64,000 nt of DNA from an uncultured Cohaesibacter sp. (GTDB lineage Bacteria > Pseudomonadota > Alphaproteobacteria > Rhizobiales > Cohaesibacteraceae). The translations under genes and the position numbers were made by a program. Below, piece by piece: positions 51,541 to 60,529 of this stretch (within the stretch, counting starts at the first letter, position 1; every line of letters begins with the position of its first letter). The stretch lies in the NCBI RefSeq assembly GCF_963662805.1, contig NZ_OY759860.1, forward strand, positions 62,001 through 126,000, written 5' to 3'. The notes beneath the pieces are model-generated. The model had not been told where the DNA came from. It saw only the letters and a list, made by a program, of their open reading frames with translations, and made no database searches.

Positions 51541-52287
51541 TCAGACGTGCTGACCGCCATTGATGTGGATTTCGGATCCCGAGACGTAGGAACTGGCGTC
51601 AGAGCACAGATAAAAGATCGTGTCCGCCACTTCCGACGGTTTGCCGAGACGACGCAAAGGAATGCCCTCAACGATTTTCTCGGTTCCGGGCGACAGGATC
51701 GAGGTATCGATCTCACCCGGAGCAATGGCATTGACGCGGATGTTGTGCGGGCCGAAATCGGCGGCCATCTCGCGGGTCAGCGAGGCAAGCGCGGCCTTCG
51801 ATGTCGCATAGGCGGTGCCCGCAAAGGGATGAACGCGCATGCCTGCGATCGAGGTGACATTGACGACGGAGCCCTCCGCCGCCTTCAATTCCTCGAAAAG
51901 ACCCCGCGCCAGCATGATCGGCGCAAAGAAATTGACCTGAAAGACCTGTCGCCAGACATTCATCGGCGTCTTCAGACTGTCGAGTCGTGTGCCTTCTTCA
52001 TTCTTCGGGCTGATGGCGGCATTGTTGACCAGAGCGTTGAGCTGCCCACCTTCCGCTTTAAGGCGATTGCGGATTTCGCCTACTGCCATGCCCAGACTGT
52101 CCGGGTCGGCAAGGTCAATCTGAATATGGTCCGCTTCCCCCATCGGCCAGGGGCATTTATCGGAGAAGGGATGCCGTGAACAACTGATCACACGCCAGCC
52201 TTCCTGCGAAAAACGCTTCACGGTGGCATGTCCGATGCCTCGGCTTGCGCCAGTCAGCACAAGGGTCTTTCGCTCGCTGTTTTGCAT
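51541..52287 (-). CDS. SDR family oxidoreductase
   Basis: A 248-aa classical short-chain dehydrogenase. The start MQNSERKTLVLTGASRGIG follows AAGGATTTGATC. TGASRGIG binds the cofactor; NNAA, the catalytic Ser in VTSIAGM and YATSKAA complete the active site, and the C-terminal YVSGSEIHINGGQHV block is typical of FabG-like SDRs. Substrate unknown. It is divergent from the bfd gene, with 117 bases between the start codons. Confidence 0.9.
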   Translation of the reverse strand: MQNSERKTLVLTGASRGIGHATVKRFSQEGWRVISCSRHPFSDKCPWPMGEADHIQIDLADPDSLGMAVGEIRNRLKAEGGQLNALVNNAAISPKNEEGTRLDSLKTPMNVWRQVFQVNFFAPIMLARGLFEELKAAEGSVVNVTSIAGMRVHPFAGTAYATSKAALASLTREMAADFGPHNIRVNAIAPGEIDTSILSPGTEKIVEGIPLRRLGKPSEVADTIFYLCSDASSYVSGSEIHINGGQHV

Positions 52288-52404
52288 GATCAAATCCTTT
52301 CCCTTCAAAGATAAGGAGCAGAAACAGATTTGCCAATGCCGGATATACACCTTATATGCGCAAGGAGAGAAGTCTCTGGGGATTAAGAAGTATAGAGCTG
52401 AAAG

Positions 52405-52668
52405 ATGATCATCTGTCACTGTAACAAGATTACGGATCAGGAAATCCTCGAGATTGCTGAACACCTCAAACGAGAAAAGCCGGACAGTCCGATCCGGTCC
52501 AACAATGTCTATCGTTGTCGTGGATGCCGCGCCAAATGCGGCTGTTGCCGACCTCTGATGGAAGCCCTGCTGCTTGAGAATGGTTATGACGTAACGGTTG
52601 CCCGGCGTGAGGAAATCGAACGCCTACAGATCCGTCACTTCCAAGGGTGTCCTCCCTTCGACCCCTGA
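52405..52668 (+). CDS. bfd: Bacterioferritin-associated ferredoxin
   Basis: Bfd is a [2Fe-2S] protein that binds bacterioferritin and reduces its haem so that stored iron can be released. The 87-aa protein has the BFD-type cysteine pattern: Cys4, Cys6 and a Cys38-X-X-Cys41 pair in YRCRGCRAKCGCC. The added cysteines 45, 47 and 48 are unusual in number. It stands 252 bases before bfr on the same strand, matching its partner role. Confidence 0.9.
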   Translation: MIICHCNKITDQEILEIAEHLKREKPDSPIRSNNVYRCRGCRAKCGCCRPLMEALLLENGYDVTVARREEIERLQIRHFQGCPPFDP

Positions 52669-52745
52669 GAACAGGTTACCGTTGCATCAAAACAAGATTG
52701 TATCTTGGATTGTGGCTCTGAAGGTGCAACACTTCAGAGCGGCTC

Positions 52746-52774
52746 TTGACCTCGGTGCGCTTTGGTACTATTTT
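52746..52774 (+). promoter_or_regulatory. Promoter of bfr
   Basis: TTGACC (52746-52751) and TATTTT (52769-52774) are 17 bases apart, upstream of bfr. The iron-control element covers the -10 region. Confidence 0.55.
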
Positions 52775-52789
52775 AGAACTATTCTAAAA
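52771..52789. promoter_or_regulatory. Iron-control element (Irr box) at the bfr promoter
   Basis: TTTTAGAA-CTA-TTCTAAAA is a perfect inverted repeat that matches the ICE consensus bound by Irr in Rhizobiales. It overlaps the likely -10 and start region of bfr, the position expected for repression when iron is scarce. Confidence 0.88.
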
Positions 52790-52920
52790 ACTACACGGGC
52801 GGCGATGGTCGAACGAACAGAAGAAACGCGGATATACGTATTTCCTCTTTTCTTTCAAGTCGCTAGGATTGGGCCAGCCATTCCAGACCTAGAGTGAACA
52901 TCAGCAAAAAGAGGACCGAC

Positions 52921-53406
52921 ATGAAGGGCAATGAGACTGTAATCGAATTTCTCAACAAGGGTTTGCGCAGCGAATTGACGGCTGTCAGCCAGTATTGGCT
53001 GCATTATCGTCTGCTGGATGATTGGGGCTACACCAAGATGGCGGCCAAGTGGCGCGAGGAATCCATCGAGGAAATGCAGCATGCCGATAAGTTCATTGAG
53101 CGCATTCTGTTTCTCGAAGGCCATCCGAACCTTCAGCATCTCGATCCCCTGATGATCGGTCAGAACATCAAGGAAATCCTTGAAAGCGATCTCAAGGGCG
53201 AAATCGGAGCCCGCACCCTCTACAAGGAAGGTCGCGACGCAGCGGAGAAAGTCGGCGACTACATCAGTAAGGCGCTGTTCGAGGAACTGATGGCGGACGA
53301 GGAAGGTCACATCGACTATCTCGAAACCCAGCTCAGCCTCTATGACGATCTCGGCAAGGAAAAATACAGCCAGCTTCAGGCCGGCCATGCAGGCGAAGGC
53401 GAATAA
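52921..53406 (+). CDS. bfr: Bacterioferritin
   Basis: Bfr stores iron in a 24-subunit haem-containing shell. The 161-aa protein (start MKGNETVIEFLNKGLRSELT) keeps every ferroxidase residue at the E. coli numbering: Glu18, Glu51, His54, Glu94, Glu127 and His130. Met52, the haem ligand, is also present. The chosen ATG is the second of two in frame and gives the usual N terminus. The Irr element at 52771-52789 implies repression under iron limitation. A terminator lies at 53458-53488. Confidence 0.97.
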   Translation: MKGNETVIEFLNKGLRSELTAVSQYWLHYRLLDDWGYTKMAAKWREESIEEMQHADKFIERILFLEGHPNLQHLDPLMIGQNIKEILESDLKGEIGARTLYKEGRDAAEKVGDYISKALFEELMADEEGHIDYLETQLSLYDDLGKEKYSQLQAGHAGEGE

Positions 53407-53457
53407 TCCTCAGCTTGTTTTGCATCGACTTTACGATGACCATGCAATCGAATTTGG

Positions 53458-53488
53458 AACCCCGCATCAGCAATGGTGCGGGGTTTTT
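53458..53488 (+). terminator. Rho-independent terminator of bfr
   Basis: AACCCCGCA (53458-53466) pairs with TGCGGGGTT (53477-53485) and continues into TTT. Confidence 0.85.
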
Positions 53489-53596
53489 GCCTTTCAAGGC
53501 AAGGAGCCGTCTTTCCTGCTCGCGAAGGACTCAACCACTTGTGAATTGACCGTGTACGGACGGATTTGGAACAACTCAGCACAAAGATTTTTAATG

Positions 53597-53665
53597 GATC
53601 GCACGCCCTGGTGGATCCGGTGTCAGCTATGCTGGCCGGATCAGGTGCTGCCGCCCGATGCGATC
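53597..53665 (+). ncRNA. Structured leader of the ynjBCD-like operon (unassigned candidate cis-regulator)
   Basis: GATCGCA (53597-53603) pairs with TGCGATC (53659-53665), closing a domain that contains GATCCGG (53614-53620) with CCGGATC (53636-53642), extended inside by CAGC with GCTG and outside by CCTG with CAGG. It ends just before the AAGGAG ribosome site (53669). The + strand has no CUGAGA block, so it is not a recognisable TPP riboswitch. I know no family that matches. Confidence 0.5.
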
Positions 53666-53682
53666 TCACAAGGAGACTACCG

Positions 53683-54963
53683 ATGTTCGCCCCATACTTC
53701 CCTCGTGATGACCACCCAGCCGTTGGCCTTCTTTTGCGTACTCGCGCCCTACTGTTGGGCGGAGCCTGTCTGGCCGCTGCCTCGCTTGGTCTTGCGCCAT
53801 CGTTGCATGCTGCCGAGGTGGATCCGAGCGACTGGCCTGCGGTGCTGGCCGAAGCAAAGGGCCAGACGGTCTATTTTCATGCCTGGGGCGGTGGCGACCG
53901 GATCAATGCCTATATCGACTGGGCTGGTGCCGAGCTCAAGGACCGCTATGGCGTCACGGTCGAGCATGTGAAGGTCAGCGACACCGCCAACGTGGTCTCC
54001 CAGATTGTCGCCGAGAAAGCCGCGGGCCGCACCGAGGGTGGATCGGTTGATCTGGTCTGGATCAATGGCGAGAACTTTGCCTCCCTGAAGGCCAAGGGCA
54101 TGCTCTTGCCCATGAGCTGGGCTCCGGATTTGCCCAATTACAAATATGCCGATATCAAGGGCAAGCCGACGCTCACCACCGACTTCACCGTGCCGACCGA
54201 TGGCCTTGAAAGCCCTTGGGGCATGGCACAGCTTTCCTTCTATTACGACAGTGCCGTGACCTCCGAGGTCCCGAAATCGGCCGCCGAGCTTCTTGATTGG
54301 GCAAAAGCCCATCCGGGCCGCTTTGCCTATCCCAAGCCGCCCGATTTCCTTGGCTCCACCTTCCTCAAGCAGATCGCGCTGGAGCTAGCTCCGGATGCGT
54401 CCGTGCTCTCTCGCCCGGTCACCGACGCGGCCTATCAGCCAGTAGCCGAGAAGGTCTTTGCTTACCTCGATGAGCTTCACCCTCATCTCTGGCGCAAGGC
54501 CCAGACCTTCCCCGAGAATGTCTCGACGTTGAAAAACCTCCTTGCCGACAGCGAGATCGAAATCGCCTTCACCTTCAATCCCGGTGATGCCTCCTCGGCG
54601 ATTGCCAACAACGAACTGCCGGAGAGCGTGCGATCCTTCACTTTTGATGGCGGGACAATTGGCAACAGTCATTTTGTCGCTATTCCCTTCAATGCCAACG
54701 CCAAGGCCGGAGCGATGGTGCTCGCCAACTTTCTGCTCTCGCCCGAAGCGCAGGCCCGTAAGCAAGACCCGGACGTCTGGGGCGATCCGACCGTGCTGGA
54801 TCTGGCAAGCCTTAAGCCCGAAGACAAGGCGCTCTTCGATCAGCTGGATCTGGGCGTTGCGACCCTGAAGCCTGACGAACTTGGCGCGTCCCTGCCAGAG
54901 CCACACAGCTCCTGGATGGAGAAGCTGGAAGCAGACTGGACCCAGCGATACGGCGTGCAATAA
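53683..54963 (+). CDS. ABC transporter substrate-binding protein, YnjB-like
   Basis: A 426-aa periplasmic binding protein. The start MFAPYFPRDDHPAVG follows AAGGAG; a signal peptide ends near SLHAAE. The YnjB-type features include VYFHAWGGGDRINAYIDW, VDLVWINGENFASLK and IAFTFNPGDASSAI, and the protein is of usual YnjB length. The substrate of YnjBCD systems is not established. It is followed by the permease and the ATPase of the same system. Confidence 0.87.
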   Translation: MFAPYFPRDDHPAVGLLLRTRALLLGGACLAAASLGLAPSLHAAEVDPSDWPAVLAEAKGQTVYFHAWGGGDRINAYIDWAGAELKDRYGVTVEHVKVSDTANVVSQIVAEKAAGRTEGGSVDLVWINGENFASLKAKGMLLPMSWAPDLPNYKYADIKGKPTLTTDFTVPTDGLESPWGMAQLSFYYDSAVTSEVPKSAAELLDWAKAHPGRFAYPKPPDFLGSTFLKQIALELAPDASVLSRPVTDAAYQPVAEKVFAYLDELHPHLWRKAQTFPENVSTLKNLLADSEIEIAFTFNPGDASSAIANNELPESVRSFTFDGGTIGNSHFVAIPFNANAKAGAMVLANFLLSPEAQARKQDPDVWGDPTVLDLASLKPEDKALFDQLDLGVATLKPDELGASLPEPHSSWMEKLEADWTQRYGVQ

Positions 54964-55031
54964 ATTGTCCTGACCCTTCCCGACCACTGGGCGGCACCCA
55001 ATGGGCCGCCCAACTCCGGTGCTTTGAAAGA

Positions 55032-56741
55032 ATGACCCTGCGTCCCTCCAATCTGGCAACCATTGCAGCACTCAGCCTGATGCTCGGCCCGATTCTGGCT
55101 GGCCTTGCTGGGTCACTCGCGCCCGCTTTCGGCTGGTTGCCCGCCCTTGGTGGCGACAGCCTGACGCTTGAGCCGATGCGCCAGCTTTTTGCCACGCCGG
55201 GCATAGGCCGCTCTGTCGCGCTCAGCCTTGCCTCAGGGTTGCTGACAACAATCCTTGCCCTTGCCGCGACGATTGGGTTGCTGGCGGCCTGGTCAGACAC
55301 GCGTTTCTTTGGCTGGATGCAGCGCCTCATCTCGCCGCTCTTGTCGATCCCCCACGCAGCAACGGCCTTTGGCTTCGCCTTTCTTCTGGCGCCGTCTGGG
55401 TGGCTGGTGCGGGCCATCTCGCCGGAACTGACGGGCTGGACCCGCCCGCCTGACTGGCTCTTTCCGAATGACCCGTTCGGCCTTGCCATGATCGCCGGTC
55501 TGGCGATCAAGGAGTTGCCCTTCCTGCTGCTCGTCAGCCTCGCCGCCCTGCCGCAGACCGATCCGCGCCGCCATGCCGATGTGGCCCGGACGCTCGGCTA
55601 TGGCCGTATGGCTGCGTGGATCTATGGCGTCTGGCCCCGACTCTATGCCCGCATCCGCCTGCCAATCTTTGCCGTCATTGCCTATGCCAGCTCCGTTGTC
55701 GATGTGGCGCTCATTCTCGGGCCGACCAACCCGCCGACCCTTGCCGTCCAGCTGATGCGCTGGATGAGCGACCCGGATCTCGACATGCGCTTTTTGGCCT
55801 CTGCCGGAGCCATGTTGCAGCTCATGGTCACGCTGTCGGCGCTGTTGCTCTGGTGGCTCGGTGAGCGGCTGGTCGCGCGCCTCTTCAATTGCGCCCATCG
55901 CACCGGGCGTCGCTGGCAGAGGGACGGATCGCTACGCCTCACTGTCGCCGCGATCAACATAATCGCCGCGTCGGTGATGATCTTCGGTCTGGCTGGGCTG
56001 GTGCTCTGGTCCTTTGCCGGTTTCTGGCGGTTCCCCGATGCTCTGCCGGTCGAGGTGGGTCTCGACACCTGGCGCAAGCAGATCCCGATGCTTGTCACGC
56101 CCCTGTTGCATTCGATCCTGATCGGTGGCGTTGCGACCCTGATCGCACTCTTTGTCACCATCGCCTGCCTTGAAACCGAGACCCGTGATGGCGCCAGCTT
56201 ACGCGGGGGCAGAAACCGCTCATGGCTCGGTCTCATCTACCTGCCGCTCATCGTACCGCAGGTCGCCTTTCTCTTCGGGCTGCAATTGCTCTTTCTCGTC
56301 ACCTCGGTGCACCATTCCTCAGGCGCTGTCATTCTGGGGCATCTGATTTTCGTCATGCCCTATGTGCTGCTTTCGTTAGGTGATCCGTGGCGCAATCTCG
56401 ATCCGCGCTATGCCCAGCTTGCCGCCAGTCTGGGTCGGAGCCAGTGGACCGCATTTTGGCGGCTGCGCCTGCCGCTTCTTATGCGCCCGATCCTCACGGC
56501 GGCGGCGGTCGGCTTTGCTGTCTCCATCGGCCAGTATCTTCCCACTCTCATCATCGGCGGCGGACGGTGGGAGACCATCACCACCGAAGCAATCGCCCTC
56601 AGCGCTGGCGGCAATCGCCGCCTCATCGGTGTCTATGCCCTCATGCAGATGCTGCTGCCTTTCTTAGGATTTCTTGTCGCGACGCTGGTTCCTGCTATGC
56701 TCTATCGCCAGCGGCGCGATATGCAGGCAACTGGCCGCTAG
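55032..56741 (+). CDS. ABC transporter permease, YnjC-like, fused double permease
   Basis: A 569-aa membrane protein containing two permease halves. Each has an EAA-type loop: the first near DVARTLGYGRMAAW, the second near QLAASLGRSQWTAFWRLRLPLL. About twelve hydrophobic segments are present. Fusion of the two halves is normal for YnjC and for some iron and thiamine importers. The stop is followed after 8 bases by the ATPase gene. Confidence 0.88.
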   Translation: MTLRPSNLATIAALSLMLGPILAGLAGSLAPAFGWLPALGGDSLTLEPMRQLFATPGIGRSVALSLASGLLTTILALAATIGLLAAWSDTRFFGWMQRLISPLLSIPHAATAFGFAFLLAPSGWLVRAISPELTGWTRPPDWLFPNDPFGLAMIAGLAIKELPFLLLVSLAALPQTDPRRHADVARTLGYGRMAAWIYGVWPRLYARIRLPIFAVIAYASSVVDVALILGPTNPPTLAVQLMRWMSDPDLDMRFLASAGAMLQLMVTLSALLLWWLGERLVARLFNCAHRTGRRWQRDGSLRLTVAAINIIAASVMIFGLAGLVLWSFAGFWRFPDALPVEVGLDTWRKQIPMLVTPLLHSILIGGVATLIALFVTIACLETETRDGASLRGGRNRSWLGLIYLPLIVPQVAFLFGLQLLFLVTSVHHSSGAVILGHLIFVMPYVLLSLGDPWRNLDPRYAQLAASLGRSQWTAFWRLRLPLLMRPILTAAAVGFAVSIGQYLPTLIIGGGRWETITTEAIALSAGGNRRLIGVYALMQMLLPFLGFLVATLVPAMLYRQRRDMQATGR

Positions 56742-56749
56742 GAGCCCTC

Positions 56750-57472
56750 ATGATCAAACCGGATCTGAAACTCGTCCACCAACAAGACAGGGCCATCCCC
56801 TCCGACCCGCCGGTCGAGCGCGACCCCATGCGGCGTCTGGTGCTGGACGACATCCGCATCGGGCTTGATGGCAAAAGCCTGCTCGCTTTGTCCTGCACCA
56901 TCGATCCCGGTGAGATTGTCACCATCATGGGGCCCTCAGGCTCGGGTAAGTCGACGCTGCTCGCCTATATCGGCGGGTTGCTGGCCCCGGACTTCACCGC
57001 CACGGGCCGCATATTGCTCCACGGTCACGATGTGAGCAGCTTGCGGGCCGAGGCGCGTCACATCGGCATCCTGTTTCAGGATCCCTTGCTCTTCCCGCAC
57101 ATGTCCGTTGGCGGCAATCTCGCCTTCGGCCTGTCTTTCTCGGTGAAGGGGCGCTCCGCCCGCAGGCAGAAGGTTTGCGAAGCGCTGAAGGACATCGATC
57201 TTGAGGGGTTTGAGGATCGCGATCCGGCCACCCTGTCCGGCGGACAGAAGGCCCGTGTGGCGCTCGCTCGTGTTCTTTTGTCAGAGCCTTGCGCCCTGCT
57301 GCTCGACGAACCTTTCTCCAAGCTCGACGCAGACCTGCGCGGCCAAATGCGCCAGCATGTCTTTGACCGCGCTCGGCTGAGAGGCCTGCCAACCCTGCTC
57401 GTCACCCATGATGAAGAAGACGCCCGAGCGGCTGGTGGGCGCATTATCCGGCTGGACCAGATGGCGCTCTGA
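56750..57472 (+). CDS. ABC transporter ATP-binding protein, YnjD-like
   Basis: A 240-aa ATPase that powers the importer. The start MIKPDLKLVHQQD at 56750 follows GGAGCCC. Motifs are Walker A MGPSGSGKST, Q-loop ILFQDPLLFPH, signature LSGGQKARVALARVL, Walker B LLLDEPFSKLD and switch VTHDEED. An N-terminal tail of about 30 residues precedes the ABC domain. It is the last gene of the ynjBCD-like operon. Confidence 0.9.
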   Translation: MIKPDLKLVHQQDRAIPSDPPVERDPMRRLVLDDIRIGLDGKSLLALSCTIDPGEIVTIMGPSGSGKSTLLAYIGGLLAPDFTATGRILLHGHDVSSLRAEARHIGILFQDPLLFPHMSVGGNLAFGLSFSVKGRSARRQKVCEALKDIDLEGFEDRDPATLSGGQKARVALARVLLSEPCALLLDEPFSKLDADLRGQMRQHVFDRARLRGLPTLLVTHDEEDARAAGGRIIRLDQMAL

Positions 57473-57545
57473 CAGCAAGCCCCCAAGATACACTGGCGGC
57501 ACAATGCCCCTTGCCTTGGCCGAAGGAAGAGGGTAGGGGCAGAGC

Positions 57546-60005
57546 ATGAGCGAGACCCTTCCGACCTTTCTGCCCCGATTGCCCATTCGCGAGGCGCTGC
57601 CTGATCTTCTGGCAGCCCTGAGGGACGGCACCCGTGCGGTGCTCATCGCGCCTCCCGGTGCGGGCAAGACCACCTGCGTGCCGCTTGCCCTGCTCGATCA
57701 GCCATGGCGAGAGGGCCGGATTATCATGCTAGAGCCTCGCCGCCTCGCTGCACGCGCTGCCGCCCATCGCATGGCGGATCTGTTGGGCGAACCGGTCGGT
57801 AAACGGGTCGGCTATCGCGTCCGCATGGATGCCCGTGTCTCGAAGGACACGCTGATCGAGGTGGTGACCGAAGGCATCTTCGCCCGCATGATTGTCGATG
57901 ATCCGAGCCTTGAGGGCATCTCGGCGGTTCTGTTCGATGAATTCCATGAGCGCAGCCTTGATGCAGACACCTCGCTCGCCTTTGCTCTTGAGGCCCAGAG
58001 TGCTCTGCGCGAGGATCTGAGGCTCATCGTCATGTCGGCAACCCTCGATGGAGGTCGCGTCGCCTCCATCCTCGACGATGCCCCGGTTATTGAAAGCATG
58101 GGGCGGGCCTATCCGGTCGAGACCCGACATATCCCGCGCAAGACCCAAGACCGCCTTGAAGACGCAGTGACCGCTGCCATTCATCAGGCCTTGCGAGAAG
58201 AAGAAGGCTCGCTCCTCGTCTTCCTGCCCGGTCAGGGTGAGATCCACCGGATCGAGGAGCGCCTCACCAAGAGCCTCGACAGAAACATCCTCATTGCACC
58301 CCTCTATGGTGCCATGGAGGGGCGCGAGCAGGACCGTGCCATCCAGCCCGCGCAAAAAGGAACCCGCAAGATCGTTCTGGCGACATCCATCGCCGAGACC
58401 TCGCTTACCATCGACGGGGTGCGGGTGATCATCGATTCGGGGCTGGTGCGTCGACCCCGGTTCGAGCCCAATCTTGGTATCTCGCGGCTTGAGACTTTGC
58501 GCGTTTCTCGCGCCAGTGCCGATCAGAGACGCGGTCGCGCCGGCCGCACCGAACCGGGGGTTTGCTATCGCCTCTGGGACAAGGGTCAGACCGCCGCGCT
58601 TTCTGCTTTCGAGCCCCCCGAGATCCTCGAAACGGACCTCTCGCGTCTCGTGCTCGATTGTGCCATGTGGGGCGAGAGCGATCCGTCCAACCTGCGCTGG
58701 CTGGATCAGCCGCCCGCAGCCGGTTGGCAGGAGGCCGTTAAACTGCTGCAGTCTCTTAAGGCCCTCGACGAAGACGGTCTGCTGACCGATCACGGGCGTG
58801 AGCTTGCTGATCTCCCCCTGCCGCCACGTCTGGCGCACATGCTGGTGGTCGCGCAGAAACGGGGTGACGGAGCGCTTTCTGCCTATATCGCCGCCCTGCT
58901 GACGGAAGGCGGACGCTTCCGCCACAACGATTTGAGGCATCTGTTGCAGGATTTGGTGACCGGCCGGTTGCCGCGTGCCCGCGACATCAAGTCCATGGCC
59001 AGCCGCTGGATCAGGGGCAAGTCCGACGGACGTATCCAGACCGAGGAGGCCGGTCGCGTGCTGGCCCTTGCCTATCCCGACCGGATCGCCATGCGGCGTG
59101 GCGCAGAAGGGCGCTATCTGCTCGCCTCGGGGCGCGGTGGCGGGCTTGATGGTAACGACCCTCTGGTCACCGAGCCTTTCCTCGTCGTTGCGGATCTGCA
59201 AGGGCAGGCCGCCAACGCCCGCATCACCCTTGCCGCCCCCATCGCCCGCAAGGTGATCGAAGAGGAGTTCGCCGACCTGATCACTGAAGAGGAAGACATT
59301 TCCTTTGATCGCCAGAGCGAGGCCGTCAATGCCCGGCTCCAGACGCGGCTTGGTCAGATCGTCCTGTCTGAGCGCCGTCTCAAGGCACCATCACCCGAAG
59401 CGATCGAGCGTGCCCTCATCGAGGCGATTCGCAAGCAGGGTCTCCGGGTGCTGCCCTTCTCCAAGGAACTGGAGCGCTGGCGAGGCAGGATCCGCTTCAT
59501 CGCCGAGCGCGAGGAAGGTTGGCCGGACTTCTCAGATCAGGGCCTTCTGGATAGCCTTGAAGACTGGCTGCAGCCGTTCCTTGCGGGCCGGACGTCGCTA
59601 TCTGCCATCTCCTCGGCTGATCTGCGGGCTGCTCTTGAGGCTCAAGTGCCCTATGATCGCCTGATGGCTCTCGATCAACTGTTGCCGACGCATTTCATTG
59701 TGCCAACCGGATCGAAGATCCCCATTGATTACGCGGCAGACAACGGTCCGGTGCTGGCGGTGCGCGTGCAGGAATTGTTCGGCCTCGACCGCCATCCCTC
59801 CATCATGGGAGGCAAGCTGCCACTGCTGTTGCATCTCTTGTCGCCTGCCCATCGTCCCATTCAGCTGACGCGGGATCTGCCCGGCTTCTGGGCCGGAAGC
59901 TGGAAAGATGTGAAGGCGGACATGCGCGGCCAATACCCCAAACATGTCTGGCCCGACGATCCCTTGAACACCGAAGCCACACGCCGCGCCAAACCCCGCA
60001 AGTAG
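57546..60005 (+). CDS. hrpB: ATP-dependent RNA helicase HrpB
   Basis: HrpB is a DEAH-box helicase of poorly known cellular role. The 819-aa product has APPGAGKTT (Walker A), DEFHERS (motif II, here DEFH), SATLD (III), TSIAETSLTIDGV (V) and QRRGRAGR (VI). HA2 and the HrpB-specific C-terminal domain end in PKHVWPDDPL. The start MSETLPTFLPRLPI follows GGGGCAGAGC and is moderately sure. It is 73 bases after the ynjD-like gene and probably independent of it. Confidence 0.94.
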   Translation: MSETLPTFLPRLPIREALPDLLAALRDGTRAVLIAPPGAGKTTCVPLALLDQPWREGRIIMLEPRRLAARAAAHRMADLLGEPVGKRVGYRVRMDARVSKDTLIEVVTEGIFARMIVDDPSLEGISAVLFDEFHERSLDADTSLAFALEAQSALREDLRLIVMSATLDGGRVASILDDAPVIESMGRAYPVETRHIPRKTQDRLEDAVTAAIHQALREEEGSLLVFLPGQGEIHRIEERLTKSLDRNILIAPLYGAMEGREQDRAIQPAQKGTRKIVLATSIAETSLTIDGVRVIIDSGLVRRPRFEPNLGISRLETLRVSRASADQRRGRAGRTEPGVCYRLWDKGQTAALSAFEPPEILETDLSRLVLDCAMWGESDPSNLRWLDQPPAAGWQEAVKLLQSLKALDEDGLLTDHGRELADLPLPPRLAHMLVVAQKRGDGALSAYIAALLTEGGRFRHNDLRHLLQDLVTGRLPRARDIKSMASRWIRGKSDGRIQTEEAGRVLALAYPDRIAMRRGAEGRYLLASGRGGGLDGNDPLVTEPFLVVADLQGQAANARITLAAPIARKVIEEEFADLITEEEDISFDRQSEAVNARLQTRLGQIVLSERRLKAPSPEAIERALIEAIRKQGLRVLPFSKELERWRGRIRFIAEREEGWPDFSDQGLLDSLEDWLQPFLAGRTSLSAISSADLRAALEAQVPYDRLMALDQLLPTHFIVPTGSKIPIDYAADNGPVLAVRVQELFGLDRHPSIMGGKLPLLLHLLSPAHRPIQLTRDLPGFWAGSWKDVKADMRGQYPKHVWPDDPLNTEATRRAKPRK

Positions 60006-60529
60006 CGACCAGTGAGTCCCTCAAAAAGGACCGTTCCAGTGTCGCAATCTGGCAGGCATGATCCTCTCTACGGGCCGCTTTCACAAAAATTTATCAACCG
60101 TTAACAGGGAAGCGGAATGAGATCGATATGTGTCATGATGTTCGCATTGAGAGAGCATAATTTGCGAAAGATGGAAATATCATACGCAGTTTGGCGCATA
60201 TTGGTCTGCGTGAGTGGTCATTTGCAGAATAATCGTCTGCGGTCTTGCCGCGACGTGGTGCCGAAAAGGGCTCAATTCCCTGCCATTCCTCTCTGAGAAG
60301 CCTCTGAGAGCAAAAGAAATCGAAATTTCTGGCTGCAAAGCATGCAAGACCATGCAAGACTGTCGCTCAATGTTGTGCCTGCCCCCGTTCGGTTTGCGAT
60401 TTCTGGGGGCGGTCGAGTGGAGCGCCGGTTGGTCATTGCTGAAGATCGACGTTTCCCGCACGGCATCGAACCAACAATAAATGGGTCCTCGAGAGATCGG
60501 GACAAACACACTTAACGAAGGGGATTTGC
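60006..60529. other. Gap between hrpB and the BMP gene
   Basis: About 520 bases without a credible gene. A near-CtrA box (TTTA-N7-TTAAC, one mismatch) lies at 60091-60106. CTCTGAGA-type repeats lie near 60285-60310 and a tandem repeat at 60341-60360. The promoter of the BMP operon is probably in the last 150 bases, but I see no clear consensus and no known purine-responsive RNA. Confidence 0.4.
60341..60360 (+). repeat. Tandem repeat of CATGCAAGAC
   Basis: Two exact 10-bp copies lie head to tail (60341-60350 and 60351-60360). They lie about 170 bases upstream of the BMP gene and may be a regulator site. Confidence 0.55.

Noticed and set aside
53597..53665. TPP riboswitch before the YnjB-like gene
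   Set aside because: The characteristic CUGAGA block is absent from the + strand. TPP-like fragments occur only on the opposite strand, which has no suitable gene.
57729..59201. Minus-strand open frame of 490 codons
   Set aside because: Antisense to the conserved helicase core of hrpB, with no recognisable motif.
60341..60360. CRISPR or transposon repeat
   Set aside because: Only two 10-bp copies without spacers, target-site duplication or transposase gene.
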